Assembly: GCA_019022495.1 (NCBI GenBank)
Contig: JAFEKR010000008.1
Location: 682,001-746,000, forward strand
DNA from: Epichloe hybrida
Lineage: Eukaryota > Ascomycota > Sordariomycetes > Hypocreales > Clavicipitaceae
Direction of reading: 5' to 3'
DNA: 64,000 nt
In this document: piece by piece, positions 43,586-56,230 of the stretch
How positions within the stretch are numbered: position 1 is the stretch's first letter
Layout of the letters: each line of letters starts with the position of its first letter
Made by a program: the position numbers and the translations under genes
The notes under the pieces: generated by a model
The model's database searches: none
What the model was told of the DNA's origin: nothing
The model's input: only the letters and a program-made list of their open reading frames with translations

Positions 43586-43923
43586 CGAACTCAGCCAACC
43601 TTCGCACAGGCATCGGCGCAAGGTGGGGCCGCTGACTCCGCGTCTCCCTCCTGGTCCTAATTCCTCAAAGTACGTCCGTAGGCAACCCGATTCACTTCAG
43701 CTGTTTGTTTTGCGACCCTGGAAGAATCCACTGCCCATGCCTTTTGTAAACAAAAAATCGGGCGCATCACCTGCGGCAGCACACAATCTTTTTTGTCTTG
43801 GAACAGTTTAAAAACGAACTCTCTGCCCCCCCCACTGTTCCCCCCGGTACGGCTGTCTCAATCACGTACTTTCAGACCAAGTCCCGGATTTCATTGTCTT
43901 GCTTTCTCCAAGCTCGGTCCATC
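42934..43923. other. Intergenic region with (AGGC)n microsatellite
   Basis: About 1 kb between frq and the prenylcysteine oxidase gene, likely holding the frq 3' UTR and the next promoter. Apart from the AGGC microsatellite it has only short frames and homopolymer runs (T near 43007-43016, C near 43826-43833). Confidence 0.45.
43527..43586. repeat. (AGGC)15 tetranucleotide microsatellite
   Basis: Fifteen uninterrupted AGGC units over 60 bp. Neighbouring short frames reading poly-Cys/Leu/Pro or poly-Gly/Arg/Gln are artefacts of this repeat. Confidence 0.95.
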
Positions 43924-45924
43924 ATGCGCCTGCTCCTTGGACTGGCCGCCTTAGTGGTGGGCGCTCACACTGTCGTCAATGGCGTCACAAGTGCTCGTGG
44001 GGCGAAGGAGGTGAAGAACATTGCAATCATTGGTAAGTTCAACGAACAGACTTTCCTGAAAATACATATTGGCTTGATGCACTGGGAGAAAACTGCGGCG
44101 AGTGTCAAGGAGGGAGAGATAAGGGAGGGCTTTAGAGAAGAACTCAAGACTAACCCGATCCTATACAGGTGCTGGTGCTGCAGGCTCTTCAGCCGCTTAC
44201 CATCTTCAGAAATTTGCGGAAGAAGAAGGCTTGATCCTGAATATCACGCTGTTCGAGAAGACGAACCACATCGGAGGACGTACCCTGACAGTCAACCCAT
44301 TCAATGATCCCCAGGAACGGGTGGAGTTGGGAGCTTCCATCTTCATCAAGGCGAATCACATCATGTACAACGCTACGCAAAAATTTGGCCTCAACCTCAC
44401 CTCGCTGACGGACTCTGAACCCACCGACTACACTGCCATTTGGGACGGCGAAACCATTGTTTTCCGTTCAGAAAAGGGTAGTGCCTGGTGGTGGGATGCT
44501 GCCAAGCTCTTTCTGAAGTACGGACTTGCACCATACAGGGCTGTCCAGTTGGTAAAGAAGTCTGTTGGGGCGTTTCTTCAGCTTTACGAGGAGCCTTATT
44601 TTCCCTTTCGTTCTTTGACCCAGCGCGCGTTTGAGTTGGGCTTGTTGCGGCTGACAGGCACCACGGGTGAGCAGTTCCTCCGGGAAAACAATGTAAGCAA
44701 AGCACCTCGGTGTGCCCCTCGGTTTGCCCCTTATCGAAGTCTGCAGTAAAGGGCTGCGGCTGACATTGTTCGTTCAGATCAATGCCGATTTTGTGCGCGA
44801 GTTGATGCAACCTGCCTCGCGGGTGAACTACGCCTCCAACATGGCTTTTATCCATGGGCTGGAGGCAATGGTAAGCGAGCAGACTCCTTGAACACTTGTT
44901 TGTTCTACTTTTTGGGGGAAAAAGCTGTTTTCTGATTTGTTTCTCTCCCCAACAGGTTTCATTTGCTACTGAAGGCGCCGTCGCCGTCAGCGGAGGCAAC
45001 TTTCAGATATTTGAGAAAATGGTACAACATAGTGGTGCAGTTTTCCGACCCAACACAACAGTCTCGGGAATCGCGTTTCAGAAAGGCACCAATAAGCCAG
45101 GCTCAGTTCCCAAGTATGTGCTCTCGACAAAGGGAACCCATTCCAAGGCAAAGGCGGCCAGGCTGCAGACCACGTTTGACAATGTCGTCATTGCGTCTCC
45201 GTGGCAGTACAGCGGCATCGAGGCCGGTGACGACGTTATCAAGCATCGCATCGATGCAATCCCGTACATGAAACTGCACGTCACACTCTTCACATCCCCG
45301 TTCAGGCTGCAAGCATCCTACTTTGGATTGAAGCCTGGCATGCAGGCCCCAAGCAGCGTGTACACAACTCTTGGGAAAGACGAGGCAGCTCAAGAGGGCC
45401 CTAAGGGAGTTGGCCGGACAGGATTCTACTCCATCAGCACCCTCCGAGCTGTCACCAACCCCAAGACGCGAGGCAAGGAGTATCTCTACAAGATCTTCAG
45501 CGCCGAGGCAGTCAACTCGACCTTCCTCTCTGCCGTGTTGGGCACAGACGTACCCGCATCTTTTGTGACAGACGACTCGGGCACAGAGATGGAGCCCATA
45601 TCATGGTATTGCCCTCACTGGTTCCATTCATACCCGATTGAACTCCCACGGGTGACGTTTCAAGATCCCATCATTGGGCGAGGCCTATACTACACCTCGG
45701 GCGTAGAGAGCTTCATCTCGACCATGGAGTCTAGTGCGCTCATGGGAATGAACGTCGCACGTCTAATAGCAGATGATTTTGGGGGCATTAGGAGGCAAGG
45801 GCGCGCCGCCGCAAGCAGTGGTCCTCTGGGTCAGACTCACGGGCTAGCGAGAGAAGACTTTTGGGAGAGCATGGATAGTGAGATTGGGGCGCGCATGGAC
45901 TTTTTGGGTGCAGATGAACTTTAG
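43924..45924 (+). CDS. Prenylcysteine oxidase (PCYOX1-like), secretory pathway
   Basis: FAD-dependent thioether oxidase that cleaves farnesyl- or geranylgeranyl-cysteine left from degraded prenylated proteins, usually lysosomal/vacuolar. Exons 43924-44032, 44169-44692, 44778-44870 and 44956-45924 give 564 residues; introns are 136, 85 and 85 nt. Residues 1-~20 are a signal peptide (MRLLLGLAALVVGAHTVVNG). The first splice rebuilds the dinucleotide-binding motif IAIIGAGAAGSSAAYHL (about residues 33-49), followed by FEKTNHIGGRT. The prenylcysteine lyase domain covers the second half (YPIELPRVTFQDPIIGRGLY, VESFISTMESSALMGMNVAR near the C-terminus). Several N-x-S/T sites fit a secreted or vacuolar protein. 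An ATG upstream (43798) lies in frame but would hide the signal peptide. Confidence 0.9.
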
Positions 45925-46696
45925 GAGAGTTGAGCTTGGATACCCTTTGATTAGGCAGTCGAGAGTCGAGACGAGACGAGACGAGACGTCGGTGGTGGTG
46001 GAGTGCGGGTTGCTATGGTTCGCAATGCCAGCAGGTGATGAATTAACCAGACTTTGTGTAGTGCAGCTAATTTAAAGCAAGCACTCTGGACCAAGTGATT
46101 GTCCATTTTCCCTACACAAACGCGCGCAGTCTGGCGAAGTGTGTGAATGACAGATTGTACTTGTTTTAAGGTGGTGTGTGCATTTATTTGTCCGGCAATG
46201 TACGGAGTCAGAGTCCCAGAAAGGTAGCCGTGGACAGCAGCAGACAACCCGGTGTTGTGCCGCCAAACGCTGCCTCTGAAATATAGTGACGTGACGCCAC
46301 CACCATCCCTGACTGCTCGTCCTTCCTTCACATCACATCGTGTTCACGTCTACTTTCTACTTTCTGATTTCTGGTTTCTGGTTTTGCTTGCTTCCTCGCC
46401 CACCGCAACAACCAACATTTACCAGCAAGACTCGAATTGCTTGGGGAGCCAGCGCCGTCACTCCTTCCTTCCACCACCTGCGACTTGCCCCGCGACTTGC
46501 CCCGCGACTTTGTGCCATTATTAGGCCTGGGAAGCAACTGTTCACCATCGTAAATCATCGCGACCCGTCGATCCGAAATACCCAGTCGCGCTCTCGTCCA
46601 GGGAGGGGGTCCTGCTGGGTCGTGCGCATTTCGTCAGTGCAGCCAGCCCAGGCAGGTATATTAATACACGGTTACGTTGTGGATGAGAAACACAGA
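45925..46696. other. Intergenic region upstream of VID27
   Basis: Contains a GAGAC short tandem (about 45968-45987), a one-off motif copy TACGGAGTC at 46201-46209, and a 14-bp minisatellite of GCGACTTGCCCC-type units (46480-46510). Open frames here are low complexity and unsupported. Confidence 0.45.
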
Positions 46697-49465
46697 ATGT
46701 TCGTTCTAAGGAATGGTGAGTGGCTTTTTTCTTCCTTGGCCTTCCGATGCAAAGCTGCGGGTTTGTGTCGTCTTTGCTGTTTGTTTGATTTTCTTCCCTC
46801 CCCCCCCCCCCTTCTTCGTTTGCGGTGCCGTATTGTCCCTCTTTTTGTGTGCTTTTGCCCCCCTCTCCACGATGTGTACCCACCCCATCCTGCCTTGTTG
46901 GCACATGCTTGCGTTGCCCCGCCTTTCACAGTCGACCTCATCAGGGACAGCGAGGCTGTGGTCTGTTTGTTATTTAACAAGGTCGAGACACACCTGAGCT
47001 AACAGAACCACCAAAACCTCCTAGTGGGCAAGCTGATCTTCGGCTCTGGCGCCCAAGAAGCACTCATCGAGTTACCACAGGGCCAGCTCTATCTCGTTCG
47101 CCCACTCTCCCCCAAGGGCTACTCGGAACTCATTTTCAAAGACGCGGCCATCCGCATCCGCCGAACCAACCAAGAATTTCATTACCAGCTTGTTGTACAG
47201 CGCGTGTTTGAAGAAGGCGAGGCGGAGCTGCTTGCTGAAGAAGAAGGAGAAGACGCCGAAATTGATGCTCTTGCCGCTGAGCGTGACGAAAAGACATTTC
47301 TGCTGGACGAGGCCCTGCATTTTCGTATCGAGGGTCGAGAAGGGGGAGAGGCCATCATTGCTTGGAAAGACCTAAGTGGCGATAACGGCGACCTCTACGA
47401 ATTCGTCTGCGACAACCAATCGTCTGCTGCCCAGGTAGAACAATTTGTCCAGGTTGCTAGACAGTGTCAGTACGAACGCAAGTACCGCAAGCCTCACACC
47501 ACCGCGTCGGACGAGGACTACCAGCAGTTCGAATTTCACGACGAGAACCCCATCCCGCCTGCTAGTCCCTTGCACAGCCCTGCGCTCACACGCTCTATTG
47601 AGTCTGTCGACGAAATGTACGCCAAAGCCAACACGGCGGCGAAACGAGAGCCTCTCACTCCCGCAAAGCAAGCGGCACCGGAACCCGAGCCTGAGAAGAA
47701 GAAGGGCAATCCTGCACACCCACCCGAGTCGGAGTCTGCACCAGAGCCCCTTGAGATTTACGCCGCTGTACCTGCTGAGCTGCATCTCTTCGACCCACAG
47801 CCAGGTCACTTTGTTCTCATTGACGACTCTGTGATTGCCACTGTCTCGGAAATTGGCACGTGGCAGTACTGGCTGCAAATTGAGAGCAAGGAGAAGTCAT
47901 GGCTCGGTGCTTCTGTCGTACCCGAATTCAATCCGGTTTTTGACTTTGAATACTTGTCCTTCGTTTTCAACCACTTCAGTAGTGACGGGACTGCTAGGTC
48001 GTGGCTGCTTCGATTCAAAGACCAGCCTACGCTGGAGAAGTTCCAGGAGGCAGTGATGCAGGCCATTTGGGAGAGACTCAATGAGACCAAATGGGCCAAG
48101 GCTCAAGAAAAGGAGCGCGAGTATGTTCTCGATGCCTTTGGTGACCTGAACATGGAGGATGCTCCATCTCTGGATGAGATCCAGGAGGAGGAGGAAGAAG
48201 AAGAAGAAGAGGAGGAGGAGGAGGAAGAGGAGACTGGGCCTCGCAGTGATGATTACGACTCTGAGGAAGACGAAGAAGCAGCTGAAGAGAAGGCTGATGG
48301 CGAGATGAACTCCCAGCTGGCCGTTGGCTACAAGCACGACCGGTCTTTCGTCGTCCGCGGCTCCAAGATTGGTGTATTCTCACATACCGCGGATGACCGA
48401 TTGAAGTTCAACACCAATATTTCCAAGGTCACCACGCCGAGCGGTAAGCTCATGAGCCCTAAGAAGGTCATGTTACATAGCGAAGATCGAGATCTCATCA
48501 TGCAAAACGGCGTTGACCCCAACAAACTATACCGCATGGATATTGAATACGGCAAGGTGGTCGACGAGTGGAAAGTGCACGATGATATCCCCGTCGTTAC
48601 CTTTGCTCCTGAAAATAAGTTTGCTCAGATGACGTCTGAGCAGACCTTCCTTGGTGTGTCCAACAATGCGCTGTACCGCATCGATCCTCGTCTTTCCGGT
48701 AACAAGCTGGTCGACACTGAAATGAAGCAGTATGCTTCCAAGAACGACTTCTCGGCTCTGGCCACTACCGAGAAGGGTTACATCGCTGTTGCAAGCAACA
48801 AGGGAGACATTCGCTTGTTCGACCGCTTGGGCATTCGCGCCAAGACGCAGCTCCCAGCCTTGGGTGACCCCATCATCGGCATGGACGTTTCCGCCGATGG
48901 TCGTTGGATCCTGGGCACCACGAAAAACTACATTCTGCTGGTCGACGCCCAACAAAAAGGCGGCAAGAACGACGGCGAGCTTGGCTTCAAGAAGGGCTTC
49001 GCCGCCGACGCCAAGCCTCGTCCTCGTCGTCTGGCTCTCACGCCAGAACACGTCGCACAAGTCCACCACGAGACTGGCAAGCCCGTCTCCTTCACCCCGG
49101 CCAAGTTTAACGCGGGAGAAGGTGCCGAAGAGAAGAGCATCATCACGGCTACGGGACCATACATCATTGAGTGGGATCTTAAGAAGGTATTGCGCGGCAC
49201 CAAAGCTGCGTACAAAATCAAGCGTTACCAAGACGAAGTCAAGGCCGACGACTTCAAGTTCGGCTCTGACAAGAACGTCATTGTCGCGCTGCCCAACGAA
49301 GTCAACATGGTTGCCAAGCAAAGCCTGCGAAGACCCACTCGCGAGAGCATCATGGGCGATATTCGACTGAGCAGTGGCGGACGACGCAGCTCCGGGCGCA
49401 TCGGCAACAATCAAAGTGGGCGATATAAGCTTGGAAGGGACGACATTGTCAATTCGCCGTATTGA
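46697..49465 (+). CDS. VID27: Vacuolar import and degradation protein Vid27
   Basis: Homologue of yeast Vid27, linked to vacuolar import and degradation of gluconeogenic enzymes; cytoplasmic, molecular role poorly defined. A tiny first exon (46697-46715, MFVLRN + 1 nt) joins a second exon (47025-49465) across a 309-nt intron, giving 819 residues. The join makes MFVLRNVGKLIFGSG. The N-terminal conserved domain carries GQLYLVRPLSPKGYSELIF. A PH-like middle domain follows (LFDPQPGHFVLIDDSVIATV, SWLLRFKDQPTLEKFQ at about 255-345), then a run of 16 Glu. The C-terminal half is a WD40-like propeller (GKLMSPKKVMLHSEDRDLIM, GYIAVASNKGDIRLFDRLG, ADGRWILGTTKNYILLVD). A 390-codon antisense frame across it is a coding-bias shadow. 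Confidence 0.92.
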
Positions 49466-50716
49466 TATAGGACATGGGTCTGTTTCGTCCAAAATATCCG
49501 GATGCTCTGAGATGGGGGGAAACGGTAGGGGAGGAATAGCAATGGAGGGAGTCGACGAGGAAAACAAGAGAGAGAGAGAGAGAGAGAGAGAAGAGTAGAG
49601 AGATTCAAAGAAGGCTGCTGCTTGATCACACTGGGGTTTTGACGGTTGTGCGGGTACCCAGGATGTTCTCTTCTTGATCGTTGTTATGTTCCATGTCACG
49701 ATAACGCGTGCGTTCTGATACCAATTTTACTTTTGCCACATTCGCGGATTCTCTGCTTGTCCCGCTGTCCCTTTTCTTGACTATCTGGAATCTGCATGGG
49801 ATGTACTGAAAAAGGGTCTGGTGTCTGTACTTTGAAGATGGTGTTGAATACCAGATAGGTACATGTTAAACTGTAGTCGTCATAAAGGACTGTCCATGCA
49901 AACAAAACAAATGTAATTTACCAGGTCCACCCTTGAAGCTTGTTCCTATAACAGGTTCTATCTATTACTGCGGTCACGATCATTTGTATGCTAATCGTTA
50001 TGCTGGCTGGGTATCGCCAGTAATTGTCATGTTTCCCTCCCATGAATTAGATGCGTTGGCCACAACCAATGAGCGGATTTCTTTTTTTTTTAAAATCATT
50101 TACCAGGTCCACGATACCCATCTCCTGCAGCAGTGATGTTTGCTTGAGCTACAAATCTATCGTCATACGAAAGTCTATTACACTGGTACATACAGTATGA
50201 TTTCAACATGTTTCACTGCCAAGCCGATATTGTGTCATGCCCACTGATAATTCAATGAGCTGGCAATATATATATATATCTATATATATTGCTATATTTG
50301 TATGTATAATCAACGACAGAACCTACAAGATGTCATCACAGTCAAATTGACAAGCGGGAAATGATTACAGAAATTCTTGTGTTAAAAGACCCAGCTCCAT
50401 CCATTTGCCATTTCATCATCAAATCGATACATTGTACTATTGGAGTAAATTTTTTTTTACCCTTGGAGAAAAGCAAGGGTGTTTTGCTCGCTGAACAGCA
50501 ACCCTAGACTTTTTACCCGAAAAAAAGAAAAGATAAAGAGATCGCCGCCATTGATCCAGGGTGAAATGCGAAGAGGTCGTTTCTATTGTTTCGTCAAGAA
50601 AAGAAAACGGGGACACGGGGCCGTGAGCCAATAAAAGTGGAGGAAAAGAAAGGAAAAATGCTGTTCACTAGTCTGGCAGGTAGATGGGCAGGTAGCTAGC
50701 AAAAAGGCCAGCCTAG
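49466..50716. other. Convergent intergenic region with AG and TA microsatellites
   Basis: About 1.25 kb between the ends of VID27 and TPS1. Includes an AGAGAG tract (49568-49591) and a TATATATATATC / CTATATATAT tract (about 50266-50290). Otherwise only 3' UTR-like AT-rich DNA; no gene seen. Confidence 0.5.
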
Positions 50717-52332
50717 CTAGTCTTGCGTCGGAGAAACAGCTTCATCATCTTGTTGACCAGCAGGACCGACTACTGCGCCAGATACATTGCGCAGGGTCTT
50801 GGGCTGAGCGGTAGAAGAGTCGAGGCGGTTCATTTCCGAGACGAAGCTTGTGCCCCACCATGAGCTGGTGTACTTGAAAACGTATCGCTCGAGTTTCTTG
50901 TAGTTGATGGCGCGTTGCTCGGGGCTCATGGTGACGGCATCGTGGATGGCGTTGGCGAGTTCTTCAGTGTTCCATGGGTTGACGATGAGGCTGCCGTTGA
51001 GGGATTGCGCAGCGCCCGTGAACTCACTGAGGATCATGACGCCGTGTCGTTCCTGCTGCGTGGCAATGTACTCGTACGACACGAGGTTCATGCCGTCGCG
51101 AGTCGAGGACACGAGACACACATCTGAAACGGCGTAGAGCGCCGTGAGTTCTTCAAAGGAGACGGACTGATGCAAGAAGTGGATGGGCATGAATTCAATG
51201 GTGCCAAATTTGCCGTTGATGCGACCAACAAGCTCATTGACCACGGCACGCAGATTCTGATACTCTTCGACGTCTTGTCGAGACGGCACCGCAACCTGGA
51301 CCAAGACAATCTTGCCTATCCATTCCGGGTGCTCTGTCAGAAACACCTCGAGAGCGTGCAGCTTTTGCGGCACGCCCTTGATGTAGTCCAGGCGGTCGAC
51401 GCCGACAATCAGCTTGACGCCCTCAAACTTGCGGTTCAACGTGGCGATGCGCTCTTGCACAGACGGCTTCTTCAAGCCTTCGACAAACTTGTCTGGGTCA
51501 ATTCCGATGGGGAAAGCGCCAATGGTGACAAATCTGCCGTTCCAGTCTACGCCGTTGGGTGTGGTGTGTGTGCCCAGGATTCGAGAGCAACTGCTCAAGA
51601 AGTGACGTGCGTAGTCGTATGTGTGGAACCCGATCAAGTCACAATCTAGGAGGCCACGAAGAAGAGCCTCGCGAACGGGCAGAATACGGTAGATTTCGCT
51701 GCTCGGGAACGGTGTGTGGAGGAAGAATCCAATCTTGACGTTTTTCTTGGTCTTTGCGATCTCCTCGCGCAACATTTGTGGAAGAAGCATCAGGTGGTAG
51801 TCATGAACCCAGATCAAATCGCCATCCTGGACATCCTTGATGACGGTTTGGGCAAAAAGACGGTTGACTTCCTGGTATGCGGTCCAAGCAGACTCGTCAA
51901 ATGTGATTTCGCCGGGATGGTAGTGGAAGAGCGGCCAGAGAATTGAATCTTAGCAACAGGACAGCGGTTAATACAACAACGACCTGTTTCAAGGGATTTT
52001 GGGGTAAACGTACTTGAAAATCCATTGTAATGCCTGTCTGCAAGCTCGTCATCAACGAATACTGGGTGTGCGCCATATTCGTCCTTGAGACGCTGCTTCA
52101 TGCCATCTACTTCGTTGTCGGGGACTTCCAAGCCGGGCCATCCATACCACTGGAAGCTTGTCGTCTTGCTTAAACCACTGAGACCAGTGACCAGTCCACC
52201 GGAAGACATGGAGAAGGTGTAGCTGCCATCGTCAGATCGCTTGATGGTAATGGGCAGTCTGTTGGAGAGGAGTAATAGGCGGCCTTGAATCTCTGGCGCA
52301 TGGCCATCGGCAGCGCTGCTGTCACTCGTCAT
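50717..52332 (-). CDS. TPS1: Alpha,alpha-trehalose-phosphate synthase (UDP-forming)
   Basis: Makes trehalose-6-phosphate from UDP-glucose and glucose-6-phosphate in the cytosol, supporting stress tolerance and glycolytic control. Minus-strand exons 52014-52332 and 50717-51948 join across a 65-nt intron, giving 516 residues, standard for TPS1 (GT20). The join creates HYNGFSNSILWPLFHYHPGE. Other signatures are GRLLLLSNRLPITIKR near the N-terminus, GGLVTGLSGL, YGWPGLEVP, DGDLIWVHDYHLMLLPQ, GVDRLDYIKGVPQKLHALEV, LVQVAVPSRQDVEEYQ and STRDGMNLVSYEYIATQQ. There is no C-terminal phosphatase domain. The start MTSDSSAADGH gives a short unconserved leader. Two stress-element-like motifs lie just upstream. 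Confidence 0.96.
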
Positions 52333-53547
52333 TTTCTTTTCTTCCTCTCTCTTTTTGGTGTATTATGTCAAAGTGTTGCAGCAGATTGGTAAAGCCCCTT
52401 TGGGGAAAAGGCGTCGTGTGTCCGTGGTCGCTGAAGAATCAATTACTGCAGATCAAGCAAGGCGAGAAGCTCCCAGAAGCTTGTCGACCAGGTTTGCGAC
52501 ACGGAAGTGGGAAGGAGGGGTTGACTAGAACAGCTAATGGCCAATCAATAGCCAGCATCAAAGTGTCGTGTTTAATAAAAAAGAAGGTGGAAGGTGTCTC
52601 GGGTGCAGAGGGAGGGATAGAGGAAGAAGAAAGGTCCTTCCTTTCATGGACGATGATTTTAGATGCCTGACGTAATAACCCAAACCTTGGAGAGTCTCGA
52701 CGACGTCTCCCTGATGTAATAATGAATGAGTGGCTGACTGGCAAAATATACAGGCAAGTCACACAACGACTTGTTTCAGGTGTGGAGCTGACAAGGGATG
52801 CAACCAGAGGTATATTTCCAACTTTCCCAGTTCGACGGGACTGCGCCGGCCATTCTGCTCCGTAAGATGGGGCGAGAATCTCTTTGGTAACGATAATAAT
52901 GATGATAATAATAAAGGTACCTTAAGCACTCTCCTACCTGTTTTCCTGGGCTCAAAATGCTACCAATGACTTTCAAGGGTGGTTGTAGGGACTTTGCGAA
53001 TCGTTATCGTTTCCAAAGAAATAGAGACTGAGAGGCATTTTTTTTTGCTTTATGAACTTCACAGTACGGATTAGAGCCAATTAATTTATAGTTGTTTATT
53101 CGGATCAAAATTCAGGTTGCATACACGTCCTCCTCAAACTGCGTCCCTCCTTGTTTGAAATTCGCTCGACAAGGATTACAGATTCGAACTGCGTCCAAGC
53201 CGCGCAAGCATGAATTGCCAATCTACCATTCGATCAGAAAATGGGGATACGGCCTGCCTTGCTTTTTTGCATTTCAGGTTCATAATAAACATCAACTTCA
53301 GGTGTGCCCGGTTCTGCCATGTTCAAAGACCAGGTGAAGCTATCTTGATTGTCTGTTGTAGAGCAAACCAAGTACTTGTTAGTATGAATATTCCGTACGG
53401 ACTAGTCGTGTGCGTACTTGGTCAGCGCGTGGATGCGTCTTATCGATAAGGCGCCTACTGCTCACCCGAAATTTCGAGGGCCTTGCGACAAGGCGTCCGT
53501 CTTCATTGCCTTCATTCTCTCGACGGACAGTGACAAGAGCAATCACC
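52333..53547. promoter_or_regulatory. Divergent promoter TPS1 / RRP6 with STRE-like motifs
   Basis: 1.2 kb between divergent starts. CCCCT at 52395-52399 and AGGGG at 52516-52520 lie 63 and 184 bp upstream of the TPS1 ATG and match the stress-response element core known from yeast Msn2/4 targets. Single 5-mers occur by chance, so their function is unproven. An ATAATGATGATAATAATAAAG stretch lies near 52895-52915. I see no gene in between. Confidence 0.4.
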
Positions 53548-56230
53548 ATGGACGCCCCAAACGAGTTCAAAGACCTACAGGAGGGCATTCAAAAATCGCT
53601 CATTTCTGCAGTCAAGGGCGTCAATCGGATTGCCGCCGAAGATCTTGGCTTCCAGCGAACCGTCAACCCCGATGCAGCCGAACATCTCGACGAAAAATCC
53701 GCCCGAGTCCTCCAACTGTCCGCGCGACTCCTTGCATCCGCAGCAAAGGCTTGTGGTGTCAAAGCGCCGACTCTTGAAGATGCCGAAGATATTGATATGA
53801 GCTGGCAATCCATCGTGGACGTGGTAGATTCTGTCTTGGAAAAGGCCGACACAGCTCTGGACGAGTACACTGGCTTGGTAAAAAGAAAAGAACCACCAAG
53901 TGCGGATGCTGTAAGACTTGACCTGCCTCGTACAAACCACATTTCCTTTGTTCAATTGCTGATCACATATCTTCGTAGGGCCCCAAGTCTAAGCGAACGA
54001 AATCGACAGCCAAAGTCATCCGAAATGCCAATGTTACCAAACCACAGAACTTTTTCGAACGTAAACCAGATAACTTTCCTAGTGGTCCATGGAAACCCAT
54101 TCTTACCAAAAAGCCTCATGCCAAAGTTTCGCTGGAGAAGAGCCTTGTCACATCCAACGGCGATGATGGCTTTGCGCAGTCAGTACAACCTTTGCCCATC
54201 TCGGCGAAACTACCTCTAACCAATGCGTAGTTACAAGCATCCATACGAGGCGGAGATTTCTCAGATGAAGTATCCGCGTCATGTTTTTAAAAGACAAGAA
54301 CCAGTACCCTCACGCGACGCGACCTCGACTCAAGCGACTTGGGTGGACACATTCGAAGGGGTCAAGGCAATGTTGAAAGACCTGAAGAAGGCCAAGGAAA
54401 TTGCAGTCGACTTGGAGCATCACGATTTCCGGACGTACACGGGTCTGGTGTGTTTGATGCAAGTGAGCACCAGAGATGAGGACTGGATCGTGGACACTTT
54501 ACAGCCGTGGCGCCATAAGCTCGAAATCCTCAACGAAGTCTTTGCAGACCCCAGCATTGTCAAGGTGCATACCGTTCGACCTCGAGCAACTTTTTGGAGC
54601 CAAACTAACATCACGTCGTCAGGTATTCCATGGAGCGTATATGGATATGGTCTGGCTTCAGAGAGATTTGGGCCTTTACGTGAATGGCCTGTTCGACACG
54701 TACTTTGCCTGTGATCTTCTTCACTACCCTGGTAAAAGCTTGGCATTTTTGCTCTCCAAGTTTGCCAACTTTGATGCGGATAAACAGTATCAATTGGCGG
54801 ATTGGAGAATACGGTAAGACGCTTTTAGGGCATATACGATATGCCAATTTGACTTACACATTGTTAGACCTATTCCGGAAGAGATGCTATACTACGCCCG
54901 CTCCGACACCCATTACCTTCTTCATATTTATGACCACGTCCGCAATGAGCTGATCGAAGCCTCGGATCTAAGCAACCCAGACACGGATTTGATAGACAAA
55001 GCTTTGGCAAAATCAAGGGACTTGTCACTCTCCCGACATGAACATCCCGGTTACAATGAAACTACAGGTGATGGCTCCCGAGGCTGGTACAATCATGTGC
55101 TGAAGCATTCCCATCTCGCCTTCAATGGGGAGCAATTTGCGATATTCAAGGCCCTGTGGAGGTGGCGGGACGAAACCGCTCGGCAGGAGGACGTAAGTCC
55201 CAACTTCGTGCTCGGAACAACCAACGTCACAGAGATTGCGCGCGTGAACCCCCCTGATGTGAAGGCTCTTCACAGTCTACTGCCATTGACAGCACCACTG
55301 GCCAGAGCACGTCGGAACGATATTTGGAGTCGACTGCAAGACGCAAAGTCTAACGGTGGGCCAAGTTTACTGCAATTCTTCACGTCAATGGCACCCAAGG
55401 CTACACTTGGAAACAGTCTCACAAAATTGCCCAAAGAACAGTCACAACCGCTACATCTTGACGGCGAAGAGGTCCCAGTAGGGAAGATGTCGAGGTCGAA
55501 GCTCTTTGGCAGCATGCCCCTCAGTTCGCGATGGGAAGAATCAAGAGAAGTCGCGGCAGATGGCCAGGAAAGCATACCATTTCCGTGGCAACGTTTCGTC
55601 GAAGATGCCGCAACCTTGGACGATACCCCTAGTCGTCAAGAAAATGGCCAATCCACGCACGAGACTCAGCCAATTGTCGAAGCACTCACAAACAATACAC
55701 AGTCGCAAGACGACCGTGACGAGGAATTCACTCTTCAGAGAGGCAGGAAAAAGAAGCCCCAGTCGGACCCAGATGAAGACGACGAATCTTCGTCATCGGG
55801 CGACGATGAACCACAAGAAGATGAGCCATCGCGGAACGACAATGTTCCCGTCTCAGACGCGAATGGAGTCATTGCCGTGGAAGATGAGGCGCCTAAGAAG
55901 AGCAAGAAGCAGCGCAGATTAGAACGCAAGCAACGAAAGGAAGAAGAAGGACTTGAACGATACAGGAAGCGCGAGGCTAAACTTGCGCGAAAAGCCAAGA
56001 AGCAGGACAAGCAGGCGCAGGGTCTTGAGGAGCAGAACAAGAAGTACCAGGCCGTGCCGTTTGATTATAGCAAGGCGGCAACGGTCATGCACGCTGGCAG
56101 GAACAACGCTCAGCCGCGGGAGCCGAAGAAGGTTTTTGATCCTTACGCAAAGACGGGAGACGATGGTATTAAGGGGGCGAGGAAGATGCCACCAGTTAGG
56201 GGAGCAAGAAGTGCTACGTTTAAGAAGTAA
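53548..56230 (+). CDS. RRP6: Nuclear exosome 3'-5' exoribonuclease Rrp6
   Basis: DEDD-Y exonuclease that acts with the nuclear exosome in rRNA, snoRNA and cryptic-transcript processing. Five exons: 53548-53910, 53979-54178, 54231-54564, 54623-54813 and 54868-56230; introns of 68, 52, 58 and 54 nt; 816 residues. The N-terminal PMC2NT domain, which binds Rrp47, covers roughly residues 1-115. Catalytic motifs: Exo [19 protein letters not shown] near 245, Exo [16 protein letters not shown] near 303, Exo [14 protein letters not shown] near 370. The HRDC domain spans about 450-530 ([20 protein letters not shown]). The tail is acidic then strongly basic ([18 protein letters not shown]), expected to carry nuclear signals. 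All four acidic residues and the Tyr are present. Confidence 0.93.

Noticed and set aside
43500..43600. CRISPR-like or coding repeat
   Set aside because: The array is a simple 4-bp microsatellite without spacers, in a eukaryotic genome; the Cys-rich frame is an artefact.
48527..49699. 390-codon antisense open frame across the end of VID27
   Set aside because: It mirrors the well-supported VID27 coding region; codon bias on the sense strand explains the open antisense frame, and no domain is visible.
53170..53230. Possible tRNA B-box (GATTCGAACTGCG)
   Set aside because: No matching A-box, cloverleaf or acceptor stem could be found around it.
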